From Enoplolaimus lenunculus (lineage: Eukaryota; Nematoda; Enoplea; Enoplida; Thoracostomopsidae): a stretch of DNA of 64,000 bases. The stretch lies in the NCBI GenBank assembly GCA_030248215.1, contig JASANG010003493.1:1-64000 (forward strand). The letters are read 5' to 3'. Positions 23,222 to 34,611 of the stretch are shown piece by piece. Numbering within the stretch: the first letter of the stretch is position 1; every line of letters starts with the position of its first letter. The position numbers and the translations under genes are program-made. The notes beneath the pieces were generated by a model. That model did not search any database. It was not told where the DNA came from and saw nothing but the letters and a program-made list of their open reading frames with translations.

Positions 23222-24373
23222 CTACAGTAGCAGCGTTTTGGTTTCACGCAATTTTTGGTCGGCATATTTGTTACTAAATACTCGTTAACAACTTGGTTTA
23301 GGCAAAAAGTTAAAGCGATGATACTGTATATATACGTCGACTCTATTGGTAAATAGATCTGGACGTTAAGAAAAACAACAACAACAACACCAGGCGTTTT
23401 AAAGTATTAAACTGTGAAAATTAAGTTGCCTCAAATTAAAAATTCCATCTTACAATTAATACGTTGTCGATAGTAAAATTTTATTGAAACTTGTTCCTAA
23501 AAACTGAAGTTCACTCGCTTAAGATGAAACAGAAATAATAATTAATTGGCCGTGTATACTTGCAAGAATGCGGATTGAAGGCGTTTAGCAGTGTTTTTTA
23601 CATTATTTGAGCATTTTTCAAACCTCCTTGTGCGCTCAAAACTTTCGTCACTGCCGCCATCCAACAGCAACGCCGTTGCGACTCTTTTGTAATAAACTCT
23701 TGTAAGGTAAAGTAATGTTTTGACAGCGTAAAGAAAAATTTTTTGCCTTAAAGTCACATTTAATAGGAAATAACTTTTCAGACGATGAGGGAAGAAACAA
23801 GACGGAAAAAACAATGAACGATGCAACAATAAAACGAATTTTGACTCGCTGAACTTATAATAATGAGAAATACTCAACAAAAACGTAAACAGAAAACACG
23901 TGCGGTTTTTTTTCGGTTTTCGCTATTAATGAGAATGTTCGCTTATTGTTTGAGCGAAAAGAAACTTTTTGCTTGACACGGACGTATATAACGGCAGGAG
24001 GGATCTGAATCGATTACTTAACTGAACAAAATATATAGTTTTTGTTTCGATGTATAACGAGCAGGTAATGTTTTGGTTAGTAATGACATGCAAAAATTCA
24101 TCGCCGCGTTATTAAAACACCTCTATTAAATTGCTCATTAAGTCATTTTTTGCATAAATATTGCTTAAAAGTATTACAATAAATATTAACACGTGATGAT
24201 TGGAAAGGACTCAATATTAAGAAAATAATAGTGCGTTTAATGAGTATAAAAATTAGCTAAACTTGCTGTCTAAGTACTTTCAAGACAGCAAAACTGAAAT
24301 TTCATTCAAGTTAAACGATAATGCCAATGTAAAGAACAGGGATCGAACATTTCTAAAAACAAAAAACCATATA
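22396..24373. other. Gene-free stretch with an AAC microsatellite
   Basis: Holds a pure AAC repeat at about 23166-23222 and a short one near 23372. A minus-strand ATG at about 23661 (MAAVTKVLSAQG) has a possible GT donor, but its phase does not suit the BRICHOS-like gene. A plus-strand TATATAA at about 23986 precedes a five-codon frame with a good donor at about 24065. Neither is strong enough to call. Confidence 0.4.
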
Positions 24374-24583
24374 CACTGCAAAAAATGGTGAGTCAAATTG
24401 ACTCTCTCCGAAATAGGCTCTACGGGACTACACAAACTGTGTCAAATTCCACTCCGCCAGAGTCAAATTTGACTCACTGAGTACCATGTTTGACTCTGGC
24501 GGAGTTGAATTTTGACTCAGTTTGTGTAGTCAGGAATAGCCTATTTCGGAGAGAGTCAATTTGACTCACCATTTTTTGCAGTG
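24374..24583. mobile_element. TA-flanked palindromic MITE, 210 bp
   Basis: CACTGCAAAAAATGGTGAG at the left and CTCACCATTTTTTGCAGTG at the right, with TA on both sides. The arms carry CTCCGAAATAGGCT and CACAAACTGTGTCAAATTC. Same family as 12158, 22058 and 60120. Confidence 0.88.
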
Positions 24584-25619
24584 TAGAAATGAAACATGGG
24601 AGAAATATAGTGTTCTATAATTTGTTACAAATTTTATGTACTCGACAGCACGTGTAACCGCTTGTCTGTTTCTGTGTCCGTTTCCGGCAAAAATCGGTGT
24701 CCGTTTCCGTTTCCGTTATTTTGTCCGTTTAATACACTCTGCTCCACAGTTGAAATTTTTTAACACCTGTTATTTGCTCAATTTTTAACTAAATTTACAT
24801 AAGGCTTAAAAATCTATTTTCGAATGTTTTAATAATTTCTTTATCTGGACCTCTGGAACAACTTCAACCGTCTTTGTCGTTTCAGCGGTTTTAAGCGTCG
24901 CCCGTTGTGTTTAGAGGTTTTTGATTTGTTCTTCCAATGACAGAACGGTGTTGTTCAGAAACTTTACGCTCGGCTAAACCCAAGCCTAGGCTGGTACATA
25001 AATAATGACAGTTGAGATGTGTAAGTAGGTACGTTAACTCACATTTAAAACTATGGCCTAGGCTTAGACATAGACAATGGCTCAAAGGCGCTGGGCACTA
25101 TATTGTAGGCTTTAATAGATATTGGCAAGTTTGTTCTTGAACTTAAGCTAGCGCATAAGCTTATTAGCGCGTTTAAAAACGCATTTGTGGAGATATTAAG
25201 CGTAAGTACAAAAGCGGGCGTCCGTATAAATTTCGTAATCGACTATTCGATCGCTGACGCAGGGTATTTTGCGTGCTATGAGTTTATTAATAGCGAAAAA
25301 TTGAAGAACTTACAATATTTTTTGATGAGTTTGGCTGTGGGACTGAATCTATATTTAATTATCACTGCACTATATGTGGCTAAAGGCACATTAGTGGCAG
25401 GAAACGGCACATATCCGGTACTACCCTGCCAGACACCATATTTTTTTTTGCCTCGACTCCCTTAAAATGTAAGACCAATGTATAGCACAGGCCGAGGACT
25501 GTCACTTTTCAAGATGAAAAATTTATGACCAGGAGTGCAGCGCAGCCATTCCTGTATAACCGCAAAAAATTTCGCTGGTTTCGTACAAAAGATCACATGC
25601 ATATGTTTGGCGCAGAAAA
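24584..25619. other. Gene-free stretch with degraded GCCTAA-type fragments
   Basis: GCCTAGGCT-type words occur at 24970-25080. A 90-codon plus-strand frame at 25187-25465 lacks an ATG and splice support and is not called. Positions 24665-24735 repeat GTCCGTTTCCG. Confidence 0.35.
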
Positions 25620-26130
25620 GTGGAAAATTCAGATGCCTGAATATTCCCTAGTTCGGTAGGGAAAGTATAGGCGTAGGCGCGGTTCGGAAACAAGGAAAAG
25701 TGGAAAAGTTATAAACATATATGTCTTCTCTTGGTCTGGTAGGGAAATAACTGCTTGGTTGGTTGGCTGGAAAATTGGGATGTGTGGTTCGGTTCGGAAA
25801 ACGGGAAAAGTGGAAAATTCAAGCCTCGGTATATGATTCCTTTTGGTAAGGTACGGAAAGTTGGTGGTGTAGGGCGTAGGCGCGGTTCGGAAACAAGGAA
25901 AAGTGGAAAAGTTATAAACATATATGTCTTCTCTTGGTCTGGTAGGGAAATAACTGCTTGGTTGGTTGGCTGGAAAATTGGGATGTGTGGTTCGGTTCGG
26001 AAAACGGGAAAAGTGGAAAATTCAAGCCTCGGTATATGATTCCTTTTGGTAAGGTACGGAAAGTTGGTGGTGTAGGCGAGGTTCGGAAACAGGGAAAAGT
26101 GGAAAAGTGAACGTATAAGATTTCTCTATA
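25620..26130. repeat. Tandem duplication of about 203 bp
   Basis: The block around GGTTCGGAAACAAGGAAAAG recurs at 25681, 25884 and 26080 (periods 203 and 196). The second unit is almost identical to the first; the third is partial. Matching protein frames on both strands are by-products. Confidence 0.88.
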
Positions 26131-26929
26131 GGTCTGGTAGTGAAGGAACAGTATGATTGTTATGGCTGGAATAGGCAGTGTAGTTCGATTCGAGGCGGAC
26201 AAAAACAGCTATCTACCTAGGCCGTTACAACAGCTCGTAATATTGCACTCTGTTCCAAAGGTGGTGGGTGAAAATTTTTTCACAGGCGCGTGCAGTATAG
26301 CGAAAGTTACGCGACCTACCACCAACTGGTGGTAGGTATGTGCTACACTACGCATATTTGAGAATACTGCCCATTATAATAGTTAAAAAATTGCGTTATG
26401 TGCCTAGTAATAGGAACTAAAGACCAGACAGTGAATAGTTTTTCACACTCGCGAAATCTTGCAATTGCAGCTTTTCAGTTAATAAAGGAAAAGGGTAGAC
26501 GATTCAAATCTGAAAAATGTGCTGTTTTTCGAAGCTCACGGATGATGATTCTAAAGTTACAAGACCTATCATCAACTGGAGATAAGTACTGCCTGCACAT
26601 ATTTAAAACTGCATGCAACGATTGTCAGAAAGTTAAACTGCAACTTGTTTGGTAACCTGCGAACCTGAAAGACTGCGGTTTGTCAAAATCAAAATCTTAT
26701 TGATTTAACTTTATATCAGTTATTCTTAAAAATGAATGGATACACAAAATACCGTAGCTAGGTTGAGGGCTTACAGCGGGTTTTCTATACAGCAGCTATA
26801 TGAACATGTGTTAACAAGTTGCCTTAAAGCATTGTGTAGAATTTCTTTCTATGTTGATAAATGTCTTTTTGTGTAAGGGCTTATCAAGTCAATTTTAAGT
26901 GCAAGAACTTTATAATTAAACTTAGAGGC
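26131..26929. other. Gene-free stretch with dispersed-repeat pieces
   Basis: ACCACCAACTGGTGGTAGG at about 26320 and ACAAGACCTATCATCAACTGG at about 26560 belong to the dispersed family described in the findings. Nothing else is recognised. Confidence 0.4.
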
Positions 26930-27145
26930 ATTCACACTAGAACATTGGGAAGTGTTTGTGAACTTTCAGACTGCATGTGCAATTTTGGGTACGCGGTCGG
27001 GACGACCCCTTTCTCCGAATGACTGCGAATATACATAGGTTTTTCCTTAACTTTTCCGAAAGATATGGCTACGCCGGGCATCGAACCTCGGACCTCTCGC
27101 TTTCGAGTCTGGCGCGCTACCCATAACACCTCGAGGCCGATATAA
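26930..27145 (-). mobile_element. tRNA-derived SINE copy 1
   Basis: On the minus strand, GGCCTCGAGGTGTTATGGG, GTAGCGCGCCAGACTCG and GAGGTTCGATGCCCGG give an A-box-like region and a clear B box in a tRNA-like order. A body follows containing TTTCGGAAAAGTTAAGGAAA and CGGAGAAAGGGGTCGTCC. The body is shared with the copy at 27330-27466, which supports a SINE rather than a lone pseudo-tRNA. Confidence 0.7.
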
Positions 27146-27329
27146 TTTTCTGTAATACTATATCTGCACGTCTATGCATGTGTTTTACATTACACACTAT
27201 GCACATACATATGCTACACCACGTATACCAGCATTCCATCTTCAGACGGTCGTCCCGGATCGCGAATCCAAACTTCTCCCAATCCATGGGCCAGACATTT
27301 ACAGCGCCAATCTCAGTGGGACCTTCATG

Positions 27330-27520
27330 TCGGAACTGCATGGTCTGGATAACCCCTTTCTCCGAAGTACTGCGAATACACATGGTTTTCCTCGTTAATT
27401 TTTCTGAAATATATGGCCACACCGGGAATTGAACCTCGGGCCTCTCGCTCGCGAGTCAAGCACGCTTTTGCATTACACACACTATGCACATACATACGTA
27501 TGCTACACCACGTATGTATA
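27330..27520 (-). mobile_element. tRNA-derived SINE copy 2, with duplicated flank
   Basis: The minus strand has GAGAGGCCCGAGGTTCAATT then CCCGGTGTGGCCATATATTT, and the body CGGAGAAAGGGGTTATCCAG. The tRNA 5' half is diverged or lost. The CATTACACACTATGCACATA flank recurs at 27186 and 27472, so the unit, flank included, was duplicated. Confidence 0.65.
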
Positions 27521-27637
27521 GCAACAGTATATACGTACGTAATCGTTCTCTGTGTTGGCATTGTACAGTCTTGAGCACCTATATAAGAAGTTTTGCCCAG
27601 AGCTTAGGACCACGTCAAACTGGAACGTCTGACCTCT

Positions 27638-28102
27638 TGTATTCACGTCTCGGAACCGGTATTTTAAAAGAAAAACCGGATTCCGGAATTTTTACGACTT
27701 TAAATCTCGGACCCAGATTTCTTTTCGGATCGAACCAGGATCCGGAATTTTTTATAATATAAATTCGGAGCATGATCCAAATGCCTTAAAGAAAGGTACG
27801 AATTTCAGTATCCATCTATATTCTAGCAGCTAATTTTAACTGGTTCATGGATCTTTCATTAATAGGGATCAAGCATCTCATAAATTCTTTCGCCTATTCA
27901 ATTCTGCCACTGTGCAGTAATTATTCAGAGGAATGTAGGCGGTTAATTCTTCATATTTTGTCCAGGTATTTTCATAATACCGGACTTGGATGGTGTGTTG
28001 TGAAAGCCCGGAATTTCTCGTAGCCAAAATCCAGACTAGGAATTTTTCTGTGAAAATCCCTTGAATAATCGTAATAACCGGACCCGGATGCAACTCTGGT
28101 AT
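27638..28102. mobile_element. CCGGA-rich hAT-like element, diverged
   Basis: Blocks of AACCGGATTCCGGAATTTTT occur near the left. The right end ACCCGGATGCAACTCTGG is the complement of the family end CAGGGTGCAACCGG with changes. The left border is uncertain. Confidence 0.45.
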
Positions 28103-31100
28103 TTACTTATGTCTATGTATTCGTTCTTGTTTACTTCTTCCATTAAAAGCTTTTTCCTGCTCATAAGGAACGTGAGCCTAAGCCTAAGCCAGAGAATAGG
28201 TAAGTAACTCTAAGCTAAAGCCAAAACCTAAAACTAAGCGCTTGCCATTCTAAGCAAAAGCTAGTATGAAATAAGTGTATTGATTTGCGAAATTAGTCAC
28301 AAATAGCAATTTAATAAACTACAGTTATAATGTACGGATACTTTGCAGCGATAATACGTATCATTCGGCAACGCAGATCACAAAAGGCAAATTTCGATTT
28401 TTGTAAGAGTCAGATATTTGGTCGCACCCAAAGTTACGTATAAATATTCTACATTATGTTAGTGCCGCAGTTTGTTGTGGATGGTGTGCTAGTGCGCTTT
28501 TTATTTACAGCAAAAGTGTCAACAGTGAAAAAATAACCTGATGCGTTTGTATACGTTGCAGAGCCTAGATGGCACAACCAGTCAGCAAGCATCAATTTCT
28601 TGTTATTACCCAAAATTTTTTGATGCTATTTTGTTTATTTACAAAATTTTAAGCTTTTTCGGGTTGTTATGGAATGTTTTATGCTTTTTCTCTGAGTCAT
28701 AATAATATATTACGTAAATACGTACGTATGTGAACGAACGTACGAACAGGTTTGAATAATTACGATTTGTTTTACGCGAGATATGTACGTAAGTACGCTA
28801 ATATTTGATTGTATGATTGGTTTATTGGGGTATATAATGTTGCAAACTCGGAAGCACAACGAATATTCGGGAACTGGTTTGCCAATTGAAGTTTTGAAAG
28901 CAGACTGGGAACAAGTGTTTTAGGATAGCACTAGACTCAGGTTTTGTGTGTCAAAAAATTTTAAGCTGTCTCAGTAAATATTTGGAAATACACGATGTTA
29001 TGTATTCGGAGTTACTTTGCAATACTGTCTGACTGTGACAGATATAAATGGTACAAGTTTTTGAGATTTATAGGGCGGAAGTTAACGTTCCTAGTTTTGT
29101 ACGCTATACGCCTGTATATATACTCTATAGTTAGTTAATAAAACGACATTAAATTTTTTAAAATTCATAAACCTGTACGAATATTCTAAGCAATTGTTCG
29201 CTCCGGGATGGACTTAAACGAGTTTGGGATCGAAATCAAGTAAGGCTACCTTGTAAAACACGTAGGAATATGCCTAATCCATGGTATAAACCTTCGAATT
29301 TTAAAGTATACATTATAAATACGACTGCATTGTGCAGTTTTTTGGGGTCCAGTTGAAAATAAATGTTGTCGATGTTTGACTTGAAATTAATAACTGGTGT
29401 CGTGCACACAGTATTTAATGTACACTGTGTGCCTATATATTTTTCTTTTGAATGGACGAATATTTTTCACTGTTAACAAGCCTATATTAGTGTATCGCAA
29501 CCTCTGGGATGATTGGCACTTGTGCGAACGAGAAATATTAAGTGCGAATGAGAATTGAGAAACGAACAGAGCACAAATCAGTGTCAGAATGAAGCAAAGC
29601 TGTAGAAAATTGTGTACGTCTGGTTATTGATTCTGAAATCTTACTTCATGAGCTTTGTATATGTAATACGTACACGCACTTAAATTTATGTGACGCTTCT
29701 TGCTCGCTTCACTCGCAAGGTCATTTCAAATGCGTGTTTGAATGCTTATGCTTCACCGGGATTTTTCGTGTCCGGTTGCACCATGTTCATTTGTGTTTTG
29801 GAGCATAATAGAAATTTTGGAGCACAATAAAAAATTCCCACTTTAATATAGAATACAGTGTGTTTCCAATATGTCGAGGTTATTTTTTTCGCTGATCATG
29901 AAAAGGGCGATTACAATTAGCTCACGCAAGTGTGGCGCGAATGCGAACGGCTCGGAAAAAGGTTGCGTAGCACTGGTTTACAATATAATAGCAAAATTTA
30001 TATGTATAAACCCAGAAAATTGCAACTTGATGGCAAATTATATATGTTTCAAACTTCTATGATAAATGTCTTTGGTTACTTTGTTTGTTATGTCTGTGTC
30101 TACTATAAACCATCTCACTGTCTCGTCGCAGACTGTTACGCTGGTCCGCACATGCGTATAAGCATTGCCAATTGCAAGCTCCCGCCTCTTTGCTCGCCGT
30201 TATTGAGAATGGGCCAATTTGCTGGGCGTTTTTGTATAGATGTGTCGTTTCAAAATATTTGCAGTGTGTTGTGTGATTTAATGGTTATAAGCTACGTATA
30301 GCTTGTCTGATGGATATATATTTTAATTAATTTGGTTGCTTATTGCAACGGCTACGCACTTTGTATTGTATGTAATGTCCTGTTACGATTTTCCTTCCTC
30401 AGTGCTCAGAGTTTAGTTTACATATTTCAGGTTGGTTGAGGGGGCAAGAGGTTGTACTTATACACAATTGCGATGTATTTGTTTACGAGGCAATAACTGT
30501 TGTAGGAAATTATATATAGCGTCTGTAAAAGATTCAATTTTTATTGCTGTAGACGTTGTGTTATTTTTGCGTGTGGTCATACTTTGTTCATTTTTCTGAA
30601 TCGTAGTAAAACAACAACACGTGGGTTTTTTGATTTGGACCGTTACGAGTACTGCAGTGTTCGACCGGAACCTACGTTCATACTTGTTAACCGGAACAGG
30701 AACCGGAAATTAAAAATTTGCTATTCGGCATAGTTCCACTGGAATTCCAGTTACGGTCCGAATTCCTGCAAGAAATCGATTCCTCTTCCTGTTTCGGCAT
30801 TGCAGAACGCAGGAACTGGAATTTTTACAATGTTACGCAAACATAAAGTTTGTAGTTGCTACATTGCTGGTTAGAAAGATATGAATGCATTTTACTCTTT
30901 GTTCTGTTTAGGTAATACTTAAGTTCTTACATTAAAATGTTTGATGATTGATTTAAAACAAAAACTATGTTGACGCACATATTTGGTTAGTTTATTAAGA
31001 ATTAAAACACTAGTCCGGTGTTGAAAATTATTTCCAATTTCGGTTCTTATTCTCTCAAAAAATTCAATTCATGTTCTTGTTTCGACAATATCTAGTCCCC

Positions 31101-32121
31101 TTTAGCACCTTGCTATCCGGCTCCGGTCAGGATGTCCGGGTTCTTGTGCGACAAACAATAAATTTTCCATTCATTAACTTCTGAAATCAATTCTATGCCC
31201 CCGTAATGAGGTTAGCTTATAACCGCGACCTCTACGTTAGCGTAGAGTCCGGTATACAGGGTCCACTGAATGTTACCCCTTTTGGGACCCTAAATATTTT
31301 TTGTCAAAAAGTTAGACAAGTTGTACACCACTGCATGCGGAGCGGAATTTAATGGTATTATTAAATTTTCGGTAATCAGGCGACCTGGTTCAAATAATCG
31401 ATTTGGCGCGCTTCAAACGATTTGGGACGGCGTTAAATCATTATTTCACCATAATTTGTTGACCGATCGTCTGATTGCGGAATATGTAATAGCATTGAAT
31501 TCAGCTCGGCAAGCTGCGTCGAATGGTGTATATATAACTTGTCGAACTTGTTGACAAACAAATTTTTCGAGTTCGGATGGGGGAACCTTGTGAGGTGACC
31601 TTTGAGACCGACTTTTTTTTAAAAATTCAAAGTTGGGTATGGAATAATCAGGGGTGGGTCATGAAAAGCTCAAATATGCAAAAATTTTCAAAATCTTACC
31701 ATTTTTGGACAAACGCCGGCTGGGGAGATATCCGAAAAAATCCAAACTAATGGTAATTTTGAGCGACATGTACCCTTACTTACCCTTTTACAATATTGCA
31801 GTCGTGTAAGGCAAAAATATATCGTAAACAGGGCAAGGCCATTCGGTTTTATTGAACACTTACAATTGGTCGAATAAAGTGGCCAAAAGTGTTTATGTCC
31901 AAAGGTTTTCAGGGTTCAGGTTTAAGAAATTGGTTGCTGGTTTGTGTTTCAAAGATTGTTGCAATTTTAGGGCGTATATATGTACGTATATATACACGTA
32001 ACTGTGAGTCTTAAAAATCTCCAACTTATAGGTCTCAACGCACTGGACTCAACCGTATATGGCGCAAAGAAGTTTAGTGGACAACTGGTCATGTTAAGTA
32101 GGTAGGGGTGGCTCTGCTGCC
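28103..32121. other. Long gene-free stretch
   Basis: GCCTAAGCC-type MITE fragment at 28165-28260. CCGGAACCGG-rich block at 30655-31140, probably another hAT-like copy. Runs of CGTACGTA near 28715-28790. Overlapping open frames at 29870-30300 (up to 123 codons) and 31321-31554 have no domain or splice support. No gene is called. Confidence 0.4.
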
Positions 32122-32129
32122 TTAAAAAT

Positions 32130-32535
32130 TAGGGATGTGCCGATACCAAAATTTTTGCCGATGCCGATTCTTATTTTGGAAATTTGACGATGCCAAACCG
32201 ATGCCGATTCCAACTTTAGTACACCACGCTAAATTAACAGATAGGATACTACATTACATCATTATATGACGATTTAAACCCTAACCATCATGAACGATTA
32301 CAATTTTATAAGAACGGTTCGTTTCAATTAATTTTTTCAAACAAAAACGCCACAGATAACAGTTTTCCTGACCTGACACACTGATATGCGCTCAGAAATG
32401 AAATTGATAGCAATCTAACTGACTGTTATGTGCAAAAAGTATCGGCAAAGAATCGGCAGTTTCTTTGCAGTGCCGATGCCGATACTCACGAAAAGTGCCG
32501 ATTATTACCGATGCCGATTAATCGGCACATCCCTA
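32130..32535. mobile_element. hAT-type MITE with perfect 8-bp target duplication
   Basis: TAGGGATGTGCCGATACC at the left and ATCGGCACATCCCTA at the right are inverted ends. TTAAAAAT flanks both sides (32122-32129 and 32536-32543). GCCGATGCCGATT words fill both sub-termini. An 8-bp duplication and RGGGATGTGC-type ends are hallmarks of hAT elements. At 406 bp without a frame it is non-autonomous. Diverged relatives lie at 39930-40200. Confidence 0.9.
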
Positions 32536-32543
32536 TTAAAAAT

Positions 32544-34257
32544 ATTACGTTTGAAATTCAACGGCTGAACTCTGCGAGTCAAAGTATATGAAATAAGGAA
32601 ACCGGAACTTGAGTTGCAGAAGGTAAGTTCCATTATATACCTATATAGTAAGTTACCTTTATAAATGCATGGGTTGTGTCCTCCGGCAGAGAACAGATCG
32701 AAGAAGTAGGTAATTTAAAACCTCACATCACGACTATTTTAGTAAATATCTATATAAATATGCATAAATAATATGGACAGTGTTATGTTTTGAGCAAAGT
32801 TTATTTCGTTTTCGAGAGTATCTATTTTCAAAATAAATATAATGTTCAAACGCATAAGCAACCATAATCAGATTAATCGGTCTGCGGTTTTCTTTTGTAC
32901 GTATATTTGCGTAAGAATGAGTGAGAATTGTTGCTTTAGTTTTGTTATAAGTATGAAATATCCTTGAGTTTGAACTATATATACACGTACGTATGTAATT
33001 GAGTGAATATACAGAGCCGTATTGTTTTGTGTTTCTAGGCAATTTTTCAAAAATAATCAGTTGTCAGGTTTGTTATCAGGATTTTGGAATGAGGGAGAGT
33101 GTTTTGAATTATTCATAAAAATTATATTTTGGTCAGTCGGTAAACTTTGTTCGCTAAAACTTGAACCGAAGTTGCCGAAAAAAACCCACTTCTAACTGTT
33201 TCGCTGTTTGAAGTTTGCTGTTTTTCAGTTTGTTTGAATTTTAATAGATATCTTTAAGAATATCAAAGTTGTTACTAGATTATTTCCTGCTTGAATCAGA
33301 TTGTAAAATCAACTGAAACTTTATTGCGTTTGGTGTATGTAAACGTATATATAGGTAATAGGTGTATTTCACTGAGTGCAATCTGATATGCGACCGCGTA
33401 TAAAGCAATTTTGTGTAGTTTTTTAGTTGTTAGATATTTTAGTTTTTTTGTGTTTATTGTATTTTTTATTTATTTTGATTGATTGAGAAATATATGTATC
33501 TTTTCGTGGAATTTAAGCTTGTTCCAGACTCTTAGTTGTAGGATGTTTGTTTTTATGGGAGCACTAGCCTAGAACTTCTTTTTTAAAATCAATACCTGTA
33601 CCTTATTTAACTCTAAAAATAAGTTGGCGATGACTCTCGTGCACTTGAAAACTATATCGTAGATACGATTATATATTCGTGTATGTGGAGCGTGTATATA
33701 CGTGTATGGAAGCGCGGAGCGGAGGGTGTTTTGTTTTGTGTTGTTGACCAATTCGTTTATAAATTTATGCATACTTTGAACTTTGAAGCATAGATAAGGT
33801 TAAATTGAAGCTGGCTAACGGCGTGGTTTGAGGTTTTTAGCTGGTAGTTTGGTGTATGACTTCAAAGATCTGATCAGAATTTGTAGCCAACAAAACTTGA
33901 AAATAACTTCAGTTTGTTTTGGGTGGTTGCAGGGATATATATTTGTATATGTAGGAACGTAATCGTTTGATGAAACAGTTGAATGAAATTGTGATTAATT
34001 AAGACAAAATCCAGAACTCTTTGTGTATATTTGATTTATTTTCAATCAGTAATGACATTTTCCCAAAGATACTGGCAAGTGGGAGAGAGGGCTAGGGTGC
34101 CATCACAGGAGGGGGGAGGAACTATGTATGCAATATGTTTTTAGATCTCGACTATTTCTAAATAACGAATAATGTTGCATTGTAGTTGAATTATACCGTT
34201 CAGTGTGCGGCGGTGCGTATTGTTGTTCGAAAAAACATCGATAATTTATAATTAAAC
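32544..34257. other. Upstream region of the nidogen gene
   Basis: AT-rich with many TATATA and ACGTAC runs (for example 33340-33360 and 33675-33700). A promoter must lie here or further left, but no single TATA box or initiator can be chosen. Nothing else is recognised. Confidence 0.4.
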
Positions 34258-34570
34258 ATGATGGTATATCGGTCTCCGTTGACTGCACATTGTTCACTGT
34301 CCATTAAAACACTTGTGTTGACACTTATCATCGACTTGGCATTCCGTCTTCCGCAACCATGCGACGCGATCCCAAGGTCTCAATTTTATCCGTTTGGAGT
34401 GAGCCATGGTGATGTTACGCTGGCGCAAGGCGACGAAGTGTCGTCGCCAGAAGTTCATTTCAAGCATTCGATGCAGTTTTATGCGATTTCGTATTCGAGT
34501 TGTTATGTAAGTATTTTAAGTCTTGATTTCGTGGTTGTGGTTGTTGTTGTTTGTTGTTGTTGTCGTTGTT

Positions 34571-34611
<41 letters not shown>

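Noticed and set aside
23091-23288. Poly-Asn open frame
   Set aside because: It is the AAC microsatellite with no supporting start context or splice sites.
25709-26202. Paired proline-rich minus-strand frames and their plus-strand counterparts
   Set aside because: They are identical because of the 203-bp tandem duplication, not because of conserved coding.
31321-31554. 77-codon plus-strand frame
   Set aside because: No domain, signal peptide, splice site or repeat relationship could be found; left uncalled.
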